This document shows positions 1-6,235 of a DNA stretch of 6,471 bases, in pieces. The stretch is from Eubacterium sp. GTDB lineage: Bacteria; Bacillota; Clostridia; Lachnospirales; Lachnospiraceae. The stretch is from NCBI GenBank assembly GCA_020844525.1, contig JAJGAH010000149.1, forward strand, positions 1 to 6,471, in the 5' to 3' direction. The notes below the pieces were generated by a model. That model made no database searches. It saw only the letters and a list, made by a program, of their open reading frames with translations, and was not told where the DNA came from. Position numbers and translations under genes: made by a program. How positions within the stretch are numbered: the first letter of the stretch is position 1; every line of letters starts with the position of its first letter.

Positions 1-1319
1 TCAATGACGGCACGATATTTCTCTTTCTTGGTAATATAAACCGCGTCCTCATGATCGATTCTGATAACCGGTTTATTGGTCGGAATCTCAATGACATCCA
101 TGCCGTAAATGTCGCGGAATTCCTGCTCCTCGGTAAGAGCAGTACCGGTCATACCGGCCTTCTTTTCATATTTATTGAAGAAATTCTGGAAGGTAATCGT
201 AGCCAGGGTCTTGCTCTCGCGTTTTACCTTGACGTGTTCCTTCGCCTCAATTGCCTGATGCAGTCCATCTGAATAGCGGCGTCCCGGCAGCACTCGTCCG
301 GTAAATTCATCTACGATGTAAACCTGATCATCCTTGACGATATAATCACGGTCACGGAACATCAGATTGTGTGCACGAAGCGCCAGGATAACATTGTGCT
401 GAATCTCAAGATTCTCCGGGTCCGACAGATTGTCGATATGGAAGAACTGCTCTACCTTCTTGACACCCTGCTCGGTAAGCGTAACAATCTTGTCCTTTTC
501 ATTGACGATGAAATCACCGGTCTCCTCGATCTCCTCACCCATGATCGCGGTCATCTTTGTGACCTCTCCGGAGGCCTCACCTCTCTGCAGCTGGTTCGCA
601 AGAATATCACAGGTCTCGTACAGCTTTGTGGACTTTCCGCTCTGTCCGGAAATAATCAGAGGCGTACGGGCCTCATCAATCAGAACGGAGTCAACCTCAT
701 CGATGATCGCATAGGCAAGATCTCTCTGTACCATCTGATCCTTGTAAATTACCATGTTGTCACGCAGATAATCAAAACCATCCTCATTATTGGTGACATA
801 GGTAATATCACAGTTATACTGGGCGCGGCGCTCATCATTCTTCATGCTGTTCAGAACGCATCCTACCGTAAGCCCGAGGAACTCATGAACCTTGCCCATC
901 CATCCGGCATCACGGCTGGCCAGATAATCATTGACGGTGATAATGTGTACACCCCTGCCTGTAAGCGCATTCAGATACGCCGGCATGGTGGATACAAGCG
1001 TTTTTCCTTCTCCTGTCTTCATTTCTGCGATACGTCCCTGATGCAGTATAATACCGCCGATAATCTGAACCCTGTAGGGCTCCATGCCAAGTACACGCTT
1101 TGCTGCCTCCCGTACCGTCGCAAATGCCTCCGGAAGCAGATCGTCCAGCGTTTCTCCATTTGCCAGACGCTCCTTATACTCCCTGGTCTTTCCGCGAAGC
1201 TCCTCATCACTGAGGGCCTGCATGGCGGGGCGGTAGGATTCCACCTTGTCAACGATCGGTTCAATACGTTTCAGCTCTCTCTGGCTGTGCGTTCCAAAGA
1301 TTTTCTCTGTTAATTTCAT
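1..1319 (-). CDS. secA: Preprotein translocase ATPase SecA (N-terminal 439 residues; 3' end outside window)
   Basis: SecA is the cytoplasmic motor that pushes unfolded preproteins through the SecYEG channel using ATP. The frame opens at ATG 1319 ([10 protein letters not shown]...) and is still open at base 1, so 439 codons plus two bases are visible, about half of a usual SecA. Nucleotide-binding domain 1 carries Walker A MKTGEGKT (residues 100-107), [11 protein letters not shown] (128-138), the [12 protein letters not shown] block (177-189) and Walker B with the DEAD-like [21 protein letters not shown] run starting at 205. The preprotein cross-linking domain follows (about 225-370), ending in [21 protein letters not shown] (from 336). 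AGMTGTA (388-394) and EIPTNKP (411-417) mark the return into the motor core. The block at 177-183 reads NNEDGFD, where ELG or EYG is usual. A candidate SD, AGGAG, lies 14 bases upstream of the ATG. The identification is essentially certain; the C-terminal half cannot be seen. Confidence 0.97.
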   Translation of the reverse strand, partial: MKLTEKIFGTHSQRELKRIEPIVDKVESYRPAMQALSDEELRGKTREYKERLANGETLDDLLPEAFATVREAAKRVLGMEPYRVQIIGGIILHQGRIAEMKTGEGKTLVSTMPAYLNALTGRGVHIITVNDYLASRDAGWMGKVHEFLGLTVGCVLNSMKNDERRAQYNCDITYVTNNEDGFDYLRDNMVIYKDQMVQRDLAYAIIDEVDSVLIDEARTPLIISGQSGKSTKLYETCDILANQLQRGEASGEVTKMTAIMGEEIEETGDFIVNEKDKIVTLTEQGVKKVEQFFHIDNLSDPENLEIQHNVILALRAHNLMFRDRDYIVKDDQVYIVDEFTGRVLPGRRYSDGLHQAIEAKEHVKVKRESKTLATITFQNFFNKYEKKAGMTGTALTEEQEFRDIYGMDVIEIPTNKPVIRIDHEDAVYITKKEKYRAVI

Positions 1320-1333
1320 GCTTTAACTCTGAT

Positions 1334-1350
1334 CTCCTGTGTATTTTATA
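1334..1350 (-). promoter_or_regulatory. Putative -10 element and SD of secA
   Basis: On the minus strand a TATAAA hexamer (1350-1345) sits just after the hpf terminator and is followed by AGGAG (1338-1334), 14 bases before the secA ATG. No hexamer resembling TTGACA occurs 16-18 bases upstream, because that space is taken by the terminator stem. Initiation from this -10 would start almost at the SD. The SD is the better supported half of this call; the promoter is weak, and secA may rely on read-through or a promoter inside hpf. Confidence 0.35.
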
Positions 1351-1354
1351 CGAG

Positions 1355-1380
1355 GAAAAAACGCCTTTCGGCGTCTTTTC
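1355..1380 (-). terminator. Intrinsic terminator after hpf
   Basis: On the minus strand, GACGCC-GAAA-GGCGTTTTTTCC gives a five-base-pair ACGCC/GGCGT stem closed by a GAAA (GNRA) tetraloop and followed at once by six T. It lies about 50 bases past the hpf stop codon and 36 bases before the secA start. The plus strand reads CTTTT after the same stem, so the hairpin might also stop plus-strand transcription weakly. Confidence 0.85.
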
Positions 1381-1427
1381 CCTGAAACAGGCCTGATGAA
1401 AATGCCGCGGATCCATCAAATCCCGGA

Positions 1428-1955
1428 TCAGTTTTCCGGTTCAATCAGACCATATGTGTTGCCTTTTCTCTTATATACTACATTTACCTGATCGGTATCT
1501 GCATTCATGAATACAAAGAAATTATGTCCGAGAAGCTCCATCTGCACGCAAGCGTCTTCCGGATACATCGGCTTGATGTCAAATTTCTTTGTACGTACGA
1601 TACGGATCTCCTCATTCTCCATGTAATCATTGTCAATGTATGTCTTCTGGAAATTTGAGGATGCCTGCTTTTTGTCTATTATCTTGGTCTTATACTTGCG
1701 AAGCTGGCGTTCAATAACCTCTTCCACAAGATCAATGGATACGTACATGTCATTGCTGACCTGCTCGGAACGGATGATTTTTCCCTTGACAGGAATCGTA
1801 ACCTCGATTTTCTGTCTTTCCTTTTCAACACTCAGTGTGACGATTACGTTTGTGTCCGGTGTGAAATATCTCTCCAGCTTGTTCAGCTTCTCATTCACAG
1901 CAGCTCTGAGTCCTTCAGTAATCTCTATATTCTTTCCACTGATTGTGATATTCAT
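1428..1955 (-). CDS. hpf: Long-form ribosome hibernation-promoting factor HPF (RaiA/YvyD family)
   Basis: Long HPF binds the 30S decoding region and joins two 70S ribosomes into inactive 100S dimers when growth slows. The 175-residue protein has the ribosome-binding domain at about residues 1-97 (starting MNITISGKNIEITEGL; EVTIPVKGKIIRSE from 51; the basic helix ERQLRKYKTKI at 82-92). A short acidic linker (about 98-116) follows, then the C-terminal dimerisation domain (about 117-175, IRIVRTKKFDIKPM.PEDA...ELLGHNFFVFMNADT...VVYKRKGNTYGLIEPE). Both domains are intact and the length fits the long form rather than the short enterobacterial type. The start at 1955 is chosen because AAAGGAG (1970-1964) lies eight bases upstream; an in-frame ATG nine codons earlier lacks a convincing SD. 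The gene has its own promoter and terminator and precedes secA, as in Bacillus. Confidence 0.95.
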   Translation of the reverse strand: MNITISGKNIEITEGLRAAVNEKLNKLERYFTPDTNVIVTLSVEKERQKIEVTIPVKGKIIRSEQVSNDMYVSIDLVEEVIERQLRKYKTKIIDKKQASSNFQKTYIDNDYMENEEIRIVRTKKFDIKPMYPEDACVQMELLGHNFFVFMNADTDQVNVVYKRKGNTYGLIEPEN

Positions 1956-1963
1956 AAAAACAT

Positions 1964-1988
1964 CTCCTTTCGAGGGGTACATACACCC
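1964..1988 (-). promoter_or_regulatory. hpf leader: SD with a small hairpin just upstream
   Basis: The SD AAAGGAG (1970-1964) is eight bases from ATG 1955 and fixes the hpf start. Four bases upstream of the SD, a short inverted repeat GGGT-GTATGT-ACCC (1988-1975 on the minus strand) could form a four-base-pair hairpin whose loop holds the alternative upstream ATG at 1982. The stem is too short to claim regulation; the SD itself is clear. Confidence 0.55.
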
Positions 1989-2003
1989 TATTTTGATTAA
2001 AAT

Positions 2004-2032
2004 ATTATAGCAACTGATTGGTCATTCGTAAA
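2004..2032 (-). promoter_or_regulatory. Promoter of hpf (sigma-A type, extended -10)
   Basis: On the minus strand, TTTACG (2032-2027, four of six matches to TTGACA) is separated by 17 bases from a perfect TATAAT (2009-2004). The -10 is preceded by TG one base away (TGCTATAAT), which makes it an extended -10. The expected start near 1997 gives a leader of about 42 bases before the hpf ATG. It lies just downstream of the rsmI terminator. Confidence 0.8.
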
Positions 2033-2038
2033 GTGCGG

Positions 2039-2060
2039 ATAAAAGGCCGCCTGCCGGCCA
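2039..2060 (-). terminator. Intrinsic terminator closing the holB-rsmI unit
   Basis: On the minus strand, GGCCG-GCAGG-CGGCC-TTTTAT forms a five-base-pair all-GC stem followed by four T, about 42 bases past the rsmI stop codon and directly ahead of the hpf promoter. The T tract is short, so the call is good but not certain. The 5' arm of the stem could instead pair with an upstream CCGGC (2074-2070). Confidence 0.65.
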
Positions 2061-2102
2061 CTGATGCATGCCGGTACCGCGCTTCCGCTTTTCAGATACA
2101 GC

Positions 2103-2951
2103 TTACCGGTCCCTGTTCAGATAAGCGTAAATTTCTCTTTTGCCGCAGCCCCTGTCTCTGGCCACCTGCTTCATGGCCTCCTTTCGGTCTGCACCTTTCT
2201 CCAGATAATAGGCCATATGCTCCTCTATGGTCATCTCCTGCCAGGATGCCTCCTGCTCCGCCTTCATTTCGTCAAGGCTTCTGCCCTCAATGACCAAAAC
2301 ATACTCCCCGCGTGGCGTCTCAGTGCTATAATGCGCCAGTGCACCCTCGATTGTGGTCCGCTGTACCTGTTCATGCTTCTTCGTGAGTTCTCTGCACAGA
2401 CTGATTCTGCGCGATCCGCCAAGTACCTTCTGCAGCTCCCCCAGCGTGCGAACCAGCCTGTGTGGTGCCTCATAGAGAACAATGGTACGGCTCTCTGTCT
2501 GCAGCTGTGCAAGGACAGCCGCCCTCTCCTTCTTCTCCATGGGAAGAAAGGCTTCAAAGGCAAATCGTCTGGTGGAAAGTCCGGACATGGTAAGTGCCGT
2601 GATACAGGCTGCGGGTCCCGGCAGGGAGGTCACTTCGATGCCGGCCTCCACAGCCATCTGCACAAGGACCTCTCCCGGGTCGGAAATTCCCGGTGTCCCC
2701 GCATCGGTAATCAGCGCAATATTGGTGCCTTCCAGCATTTTTTCTACCAGCTGACGTCCCTTGTCATACCGGTTATTCTCATGGTATGCCGTCATCGGCG
2801 TATGAATATCAAAATGATTCAACAGCTTTATGCTGTTCCGCGTATCCTCGGCAGCAATCAGGTCCGCCTCCCGCAATGCCTTTAACACCCGGAAGGTGAT
2901 GTCCTCCAGATTGCCGATAGGTGTCGCACAAAGTGTAAGTCTGCCCGGCAT
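2103..2951 (-). CDS. rsmI: 16S rRNA (cytidine(1402)-2'-O)-methyltransferase RsmI
   Basis: RsmI (YabC/YraL) uses S-adenosylmethionine to methylate the 2'-OH of C1402 in 16S rRNA, in the decoding centre of the small subunit. The 282-residue protein has the tetrapyrrole-methylase fold expected of the family: LCATPIGNLEDIT (7-19), AAEDTRNS (33-40), ITDAGTPGISDPG (81-93), LPGPAACITAL (110-120), YEAPHRL (160-166) and RGEYVLVIEG (214-223). A C-terminal helical segment (about 240-282, YLEKGADRKEAMKQVARDRG) matches the small end domain typical of RsmI. The conserved FLP loop is present (135-137) but followed by MEKKER where basic residues such as RK are more usual. The ATG at 2951 is preceded by AGAAGGAG at seven bases. 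It is the last gene of its unit. The 129-base gap before it shows no convincing promoter, so I infer read-through from trmN6. Confidence 0.95.
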   Translation of the reverse strand: MPGRLTLCATPIGNLEDITFRVLKALREADLIAAEDTRNSIKLLNHFDIHTPMTAYHENNRYDKGRQLVEKMLEGTNIALITDAGTPGISDPGEVLVQMAVEAGIEVTSLPGPAACITALTMSGLSTRRFAFEAFLPMEKKERAAVLAQLQTESRTIVLYEAPHRLVRTLGELQKVLGGSRRISLCRELTKKHEQVQRTTIEGALAHYSTETPRGEYVLVIEGRSLDEMKAEQEASWQEMTIEEHMAYYLEKGADRKEAMKQVARDRGCGKREIYAYLNRDR

Positions 2952-3059
2952 ACAAAATCTCCTTCTGCTATAAAAATAATGATGGAGTCAAAAAATCGAT
3001 GATGAAAAATAGTTTTAAAAACCTGACTTCGAATCCTTACCTCAAAGAATCTGCATCCG

Positions 3060-3089
3060 AAAAAGCAGCCCGGCAGAACATTATCTGCC
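3060..3089 (-). terminator. Weak hairpin spanning the trmN6 stop codon (possible attenuator)
   Basis: On the minus strand, GGCAGA-TAATGT-TCTGCC is a perfect six-base-pair inverted repeat (3089-3072) with the trmN6 TAA partly in its loop. It is followed after seven bases by TTTTT (3064-3060). The distance from stem to T tract is too long for a textbook terminator, and the downstream gene rsmI shows no promoter of its own, so partial termination or 3'-end protection is as likely as full termination. The rest of the gap (2952-3059) holds only the rsmI SD and T-rich runs. Confidence 0.3.
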
Positions 3090-3821
3090 ATCTCCATAGA
3101 TGTCTCTGATATCTTTTGTATAAACGCCCGGACGTTCATAGACAATCAGTGGTCTTTCGACCTGAATCCTCGGATTGCCATTCTTGCACGCCTCGATCAG
3201 TACCATATTCGGTTCCTTATCCACAAAAGGGTACACCAGCTGCATCCGCTTGGGCTCCAGCCGGAATTCCTTCAGCGTGCAGAGGATCTCAGCCAGCCGG
3301 AAGGGGCGGTGTATCAGGTAAAAACGTCCCCTGTCCGTCAACAGCCCTGCTGTCTGCTCCGCGATGTCACGAAACGTGCACAGAAGCTCATGTCTTGCAA
3401 TGGCAACGGCCGGGTCCGGATTGGTCAGCCCATGCTTCCCGATCATGTAGGGCGGATTGCTGACAATGACATCAAAGGAAGCCGTACCGAATATGGATAC
3501 GGCTTCCCGAATATCTCCCTGTACAATAGAAATTCTGTCATCCAGATGATTGTACGTCACACTCCGCCTGGCCATGTCAGCACTCTCCTGCTGAATTTCA
3601 AGGCCGGTAAAGCTTTTCCCCTGTGTTTTCGCGGCGAGAAGAATCGGAAGAATGCCGGTCCCCGTACCGAGGTCCAGCACCCGTTCACCCCTCTTTACTC
3701 TTGCATAGCCCGACAGCAGGACGGCATCAATTCCATAGCGAAAATTCTTCCGGCCCTGAATAATAAAGTAACCGTTCTGCAGGTCGTCCAGATGCTCTCC
3801 TTCTTTCAATGTCCGGGACAT
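3081..3821 (-). CDS. trmN6: tRNA1(Val) (adenine(37)-N6)-methyltransferase, TrmN6/YabB family
   Basis: Members of this family (YfiC in E. coli, YabB in Bacillus) add an N6-methyl group to A37, next to the anticodon of tRNA1(Val). The 246-residue protein is a class I SAM methyltransferase: the FRYGIDAVLLSGYA lead-in (27-40), SAM-binding motif I VLDLGTGTGILPILLA (48-63), an acidic residue after strand 2 (GLEIQ, E75) and the catalytic NPPY tetrad inside SNPPYM (121-126), which marks an exocyclic amino methyltransferase. The C-terminal part (IHRPFRLAEIL..., from 170) fits the TrmN6/YabB branch rather than RsmC. Two starts are possible. A GTG at 3830 overlaps the ricT stop by GTGA, but its SD (AAAAAGGAG) is only two bases away. 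The ATG at 3821 is 11 bases from the same SD and is preferred. Either way translation is closely coupled to ricT. The tRNA target is inferred from the family. Confidence 0.88.
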   Translation of the reverse strand: MSRTLKEGEHLDDLQNGYFIIQGRKNFRYGIDAVLLSGYARVKRGERVLDLGTGTGILPILLAAKTQGKSFTGLEIQQESADMARRSVTYNHLDDRISIVQGDIREAVSIFGTASFDVIVSNPPYMIGKHGLTNPDPAVAIARHELLCTFRDIAEQTAGLLTDRGRFYLIHRPFRLAEILCTLKEFRLEPKRMQLVYPFVDKEPNMVLIEACKNGNPRIQVERPLIVYERPGVYTKDIRDIYGDGR

Positions 3822-3826
3822 TACAT

Positions 3827-5080
3827 TCACGACTCCTTTTTCTGCTCCTGTGCCTGTGCTTCCGCCCTGCCACGGTCCTGTCTTCTTCTGTCCCGCCTTC
3901 TCGGCCGGGCAGTATCGCGTCCGCCTGCAGACATATCCCCGGACTCACCTTGCGCGCTGACATCTCCGTTATTACGGGATGGCAGCCTGTCATTTTCCGC
4001 ACCTGCCTTCTGGTCTCTTCCACCGCGACGGCTGCGGCGGTTTCTTCGGCTTCTTTTTTCACCACCGTCTGCTGCATTCCGGACATCCGCTCTGTCAGCT
4101 CCGGATTCACGATCAGACTGCATATCCCTCTCCGGGCCTTTCCTCTGCCGCTCCCGCTGCTCCTTTCCATCCCGTTCACGCCTCGCAGGTGCTGCCATCT
4201 CACCGTTTTCATTCTTCCTGCTCTGCTCACCGGCCTCTCTGGACGGTTTGCCACTGCCCTTACGGTGTTTCTGAATCAGCGTGATTTCGTCCGCCGCACA
4301 ATCCACTGCCTCTTTGTTATCGCCCTCTTCAATCAGAACACGCACCTTCTGCCGGAGAATATTCAGAGACTGAACCTCTCCCTCCCGGCCATCCGGTGTC
4401 TGTACAATATCCCCGATACCCGGAAGCTTCTGGTTCAGATATTCATAGGTTTCCTCCTCGTTCTTCAGGCAGCACATCAGTCTGCCGCAGACACCGGAAA
4501 TCTTTGCCGGATTCAGAGAAAGGTTCTGCTCCTTCGCCATCTTAATGGAAACCGGTGCAAAATCAGACAGATATGTGCTGCAGCACAGTGGTCTTCCGCA
4601 GGAGCCGATCCCTCCGAGCATCTTCGTTTCATCACGCACACCAATCTGGCGGAGCTCGATTCTGGTTCTGAATACGGATGCAAGGTCCTTTACCAGATCC
4701 CGGAAATCCACTCTGCCATCCGCAGTAAAATAGAAGAGCATCTTCTTGTTATCAAAGGTATATTCCGCCTGCACAAGCTTCATATCAAGATGATGGTCCC
4801 TGATTTTCTGTTTGCAGATCCGGTATGCTTCCTTTTCCTTCTCCTGGTTCTCCTTTTCGTGCGCAATATCCGCCTCTCCTGCGATCCGGATGACTGGTCG
4901 AAGCGGAGATACCACCTTCTGATCCTCCACCTCACGGGTAGAGAAAACAACCCTTCCGCATTCAACGCCCCTCGCGGTTTCCACAATCGCGTAACTTCCC
5001 TTTTTCAGTTCCAGATCCTTCGGATCGAAATAATAGACCTTTCCACCATTCCGAAACCGGACTCCTACAATTTTTGTCAT
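3827..5080 (-). CDS. ricT: PSP1-domain regulator RicT (YaaT) with a long charged C-terminal tail
   Basis: In Bacillus subtilis RicT (YaaT) works with RicA and RicF as an iron-sulfur protein complex that affects RNase Y-dependent mRNA processing and the switch to sporulation, competence and biofilm formation. Residues 1 to about 270 match this family: MTKIVGVRFRNGGKVYYFDP at the start, then the PSP1 core with two cysteine clusters, GSCGRPLCC (159-167; C161, C166, C167) and GVCGRLMCC (196-204; C198, C203, C204), which are conserved candidates for cluster ligands. A small beta-rich segment (GDIVQTPDGREGEV, 223-236) follows. From about 272 to 417 the protein becomes a low-complexity tail of Arg, Glu, Asp, Gly, Ser and Gln with basic runs such as RSRRNRRSRRGGR (343-355) and RPRRRDRRR (392-400). 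Bacillus RicT, at about 275 residues, lacks it. ATG 5080 has AGGAG at ten bases. The stop overlaps the alternative trmN6 GTG. Whether RicA and RicF partners exist in this genome is not visible. Confidence 0.9.
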   Translation of the reverse strand: MTKIVGVRFRNGGKVYYFDPKDLELKKGSYAIVETARGVECGRVVFSTREVEDQKVVSPLRPVIRIAGEADIAHEKENQEKEKEAYRICKQKIRDHHLDMKLVQAEYTFDNKKMLFYFTADGRVDFRDLVKDLASVFRTRIELRQIGVRDETKMLGGIGSCGRPLCCSTYLSDFAPVSIKMAKEQNLSLNPAKISGVCGRLMCCLKNEEETYEYLNQKLPGIGDIVQTPDGREGEVQSLNILRQKVRVLIEEGDNKEAVDCAADEITLIQKHRKGSGKPSREAGEQSRKNENGEMAAPARRERDGKEQRERQRKGPERDMQSDRESGADRADVRNAADGGEKRSRRNRRSRRGGRDQKAGAENDRLPSRNNGDVSAQGESGDMSAGGRDTARPRRRDRRRQDRGRAEAQAQEQKKES

Positions 5081-5121
5081 AGATTGCCTGCTCCTGTTGA
5101 CATATTATGCATATCTGCGAA

Positions 5122-6129
5122 TCAGCATTCCTTCATGGTAAGGAAAAGCAGTTCCATCGTCAGATCGTAATTTACATTTGCGCGAAGCCTTGCTGCAGCT
5201 GTCTGAATAGCTTCCAGAATCTTCTGCAGTCCCTCATAGGAACTTGTGCTTGCTCTCTCCCGAATCGCCTTGATTTCACCCTTCAGCACAAGGCCGTCTA
5301 CCTCATTTGTGGCCTTAAACATCAGCACATCATGGAACCAGATGGTAAATATATCGAGATAGTCATATACCTTCTGTTTATCTCCAGCCATCGCCTTGAT
5401 CGCGTCTATCATCTCATAGACCGCCATCTGATTCGAATGCTTCAGAAGATAAACAGCATTTTCCACCATTTCCATGAATTCAGAGGACTCCGCGATCCGC
5501 TTTGCCTTCCCGATATTCCCCTGCGCAAAGGAGGTCATGATATCCGCCTGATAATCAGGCACATGCAGCTGCTGCATCAGATACGTCCGCATCTCTTCAT
5601 CGCTGACCGGCTTCAGATTCAGCGTCACACACCTGGAGCGTATGGTTGGAAGCAGAATTTCCGGATTTTCCGCCAGAAGCATGATAATCGCATATTCCGG
5701 CGGCTCCTCAATCGTCTTCAGCAGGGCATTCTGCGCCTGAGGTGTCATTTTCCCTGCCTCCTCCACGATATAAATCTTATATGGGCTCTCATAAGGACGG
5801 ATCTGCACATCATCCACGAGCTGCTCCCGTATATCCCCGACGCCAACGGAATTTGGTTTCTCATGCGTCACATAAATAATATCCGGATGGTTTCCTGCAA
5901 GGGCCTTCCTGCAGGACGTGCATTTTCCGCATGGTTCTGTTCCATGCGTCTCACACTGAAGCGTCATGGCAAAGAGTGTGGCAATCAGCCGTTTACCCGA
6001 TCCCTTTTCACCGCCGATTATATAAGCATGCGATACTTTTTCCGTACGGATTGCATTCTGAATATGGGATACCACATCCTTATGCCCGACAATTCCAGCA
6101 AATCCCTTCATCTCATCAGGTTCACGCAT
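5122..6129 (-). CDS. holB: DNA polymerase III subunit delta' (HolB), clamp-loader component
   Basis: Delta' is the non-hydrolysing AAA+ subunit of the clamp loader that, with delta and tau/gamma, opens and loads the sliding clamp on primed DNA. The 335-residue protein begins MKGFAGIVGHKDVVSHIQNAI (from 7), with SHAYIIGGEKGSGKR (33-47) at the Walker A place. There the final Thr/Ser is Arg, which fits a subunit that does not hydrolyse ATP. A four-cysteine zinc module follows (C59, C67, C70, C73: C-x7-C-x2-C-x2-C). The Walker B region is IVEEAGKM (121-128) rather than a full DEA-box, then NALLKTIEEPP (134-144) and the LPTIRSRC arginine-finger block (160-167). The C-terminal helical domain (about 175-335) is the collar region. 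DnaX would be longer with an intact P loop. ATG 6129 has GGAGG at eight bases. ricT starts 41 bases downstream, so they are probably cotranscribed. Confidence 0.93.
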   Translation of the reverse strand: MREPDEMKGFAGIVGHKDVVSHIQNAIRTEKVSHAYIIGGEKGSGKRLIATLFAMTLQCETHGTEPCGKCTSCRKALAGNHPDIIYVTHEKPNSVGVGDIREQLVDDVQIRPYESPYKIYIVEEAGKMTPQAQNALLKTIEEPPEYAIIMLLAENPEILLPTIRSRCVTLNLKPVSDEEMRTYLMQQLHVPDYQADIMTSFAQGNIGKAKRIAESSEFMEMVENAVYLLKHSNQMAVYEMIDAIKAMAGDKQKVYDYLDIFTIWFHDVLMFKATNEVDGLVLKGEIKAIRERASTSSYEGLQKILEAIQTAAARLRANVNYDLTMELLFLTMKEC

Positions 6130-6158
6130 ATCCGATTCCTCCTCTGCAAAATGTACAA

Positions 6159-6187
6159 AGTAAACTGCACGAAATAAACGATATCAA
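6159..6187 (-). promoter_or_regulatory. Possible promoter upstream of holB
   Basis: In the 106-base AT-rich gap between the kinase-like gene and holB, the minus strand carries TTGATA (6187-6182, five of six matches to TTGACA), a 17-base spacer and TTTACT (6164-6159, four of six matches to TATAAT). A start near 6152 would give a short leader before the holB SD. No convincing terminator is seen in the gap, so holB may also be reached by read-through. In AT-rich sequence such matches arise easily. Confidence 0.35.
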
Positions 6188-6235
6188 AAATATGTACTCA
6201 TTCTGATCGTATGAAATAATTTTTGTAAAAATAAA

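Noticed and set aside
369..1313. Open frame on the plus strand opposite secA
   Set aside because: secA motifs are intact on the other strand throughout; the antisense product is not recognisable.
1956..1982. Upstream in-frame ATG for hpf, adding nine residues
   Set aside because: The extra residues do not match the family N-terminus, and the strong SD is placed for the ATG at 1955.
2064..2885. Open frame on the plus strand opposite rsmI
   Set aside because: rsmI is unmistakable on the minus strand, and this frame also runs through the terminator hairpin after rsmI.
2952..3059. Promoter for rsmI using TTGACT (2991-2986)
   Set aside because: No acceptable -10 hexamer occurs at 16-18 bases; the nearest TATA-like sequence is too close.
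2882..3145. Small minus-strand open frame covering the trmN6-rsmI gap, considered as a yazA (GIY-YIG) remnant
   Set aside because: No GIY or YIG motif is present. It overlaps both neighbouring genes out of frame and has no SD.
3727..4254. Minus-strand open frame overlapping the RicT tail and trmN6 start, considered as a frameshifted extension
   Set aside because: RicT and TrmN6 both read through in their own frames with proper ends; the frame is a by-product of the biased tail composition.
3809..5170. Long open frame (453 codons) on the plus strand opposite ricT
   Set aside because: It is antisense to a gene with clear family motifs, has no recognisable domain, is rich in Ser/Leu/Arg/Pro as expected from the complement of a charged GC-rich tail, and lacks a good SD.
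5107..6177. Long open frame on the plus strand opposite holB
   Set aside because: It shadows holB over its full length, has a Cys/His/Ile/Leu-rich sequence with no family resemblance and no ribosome binding site.
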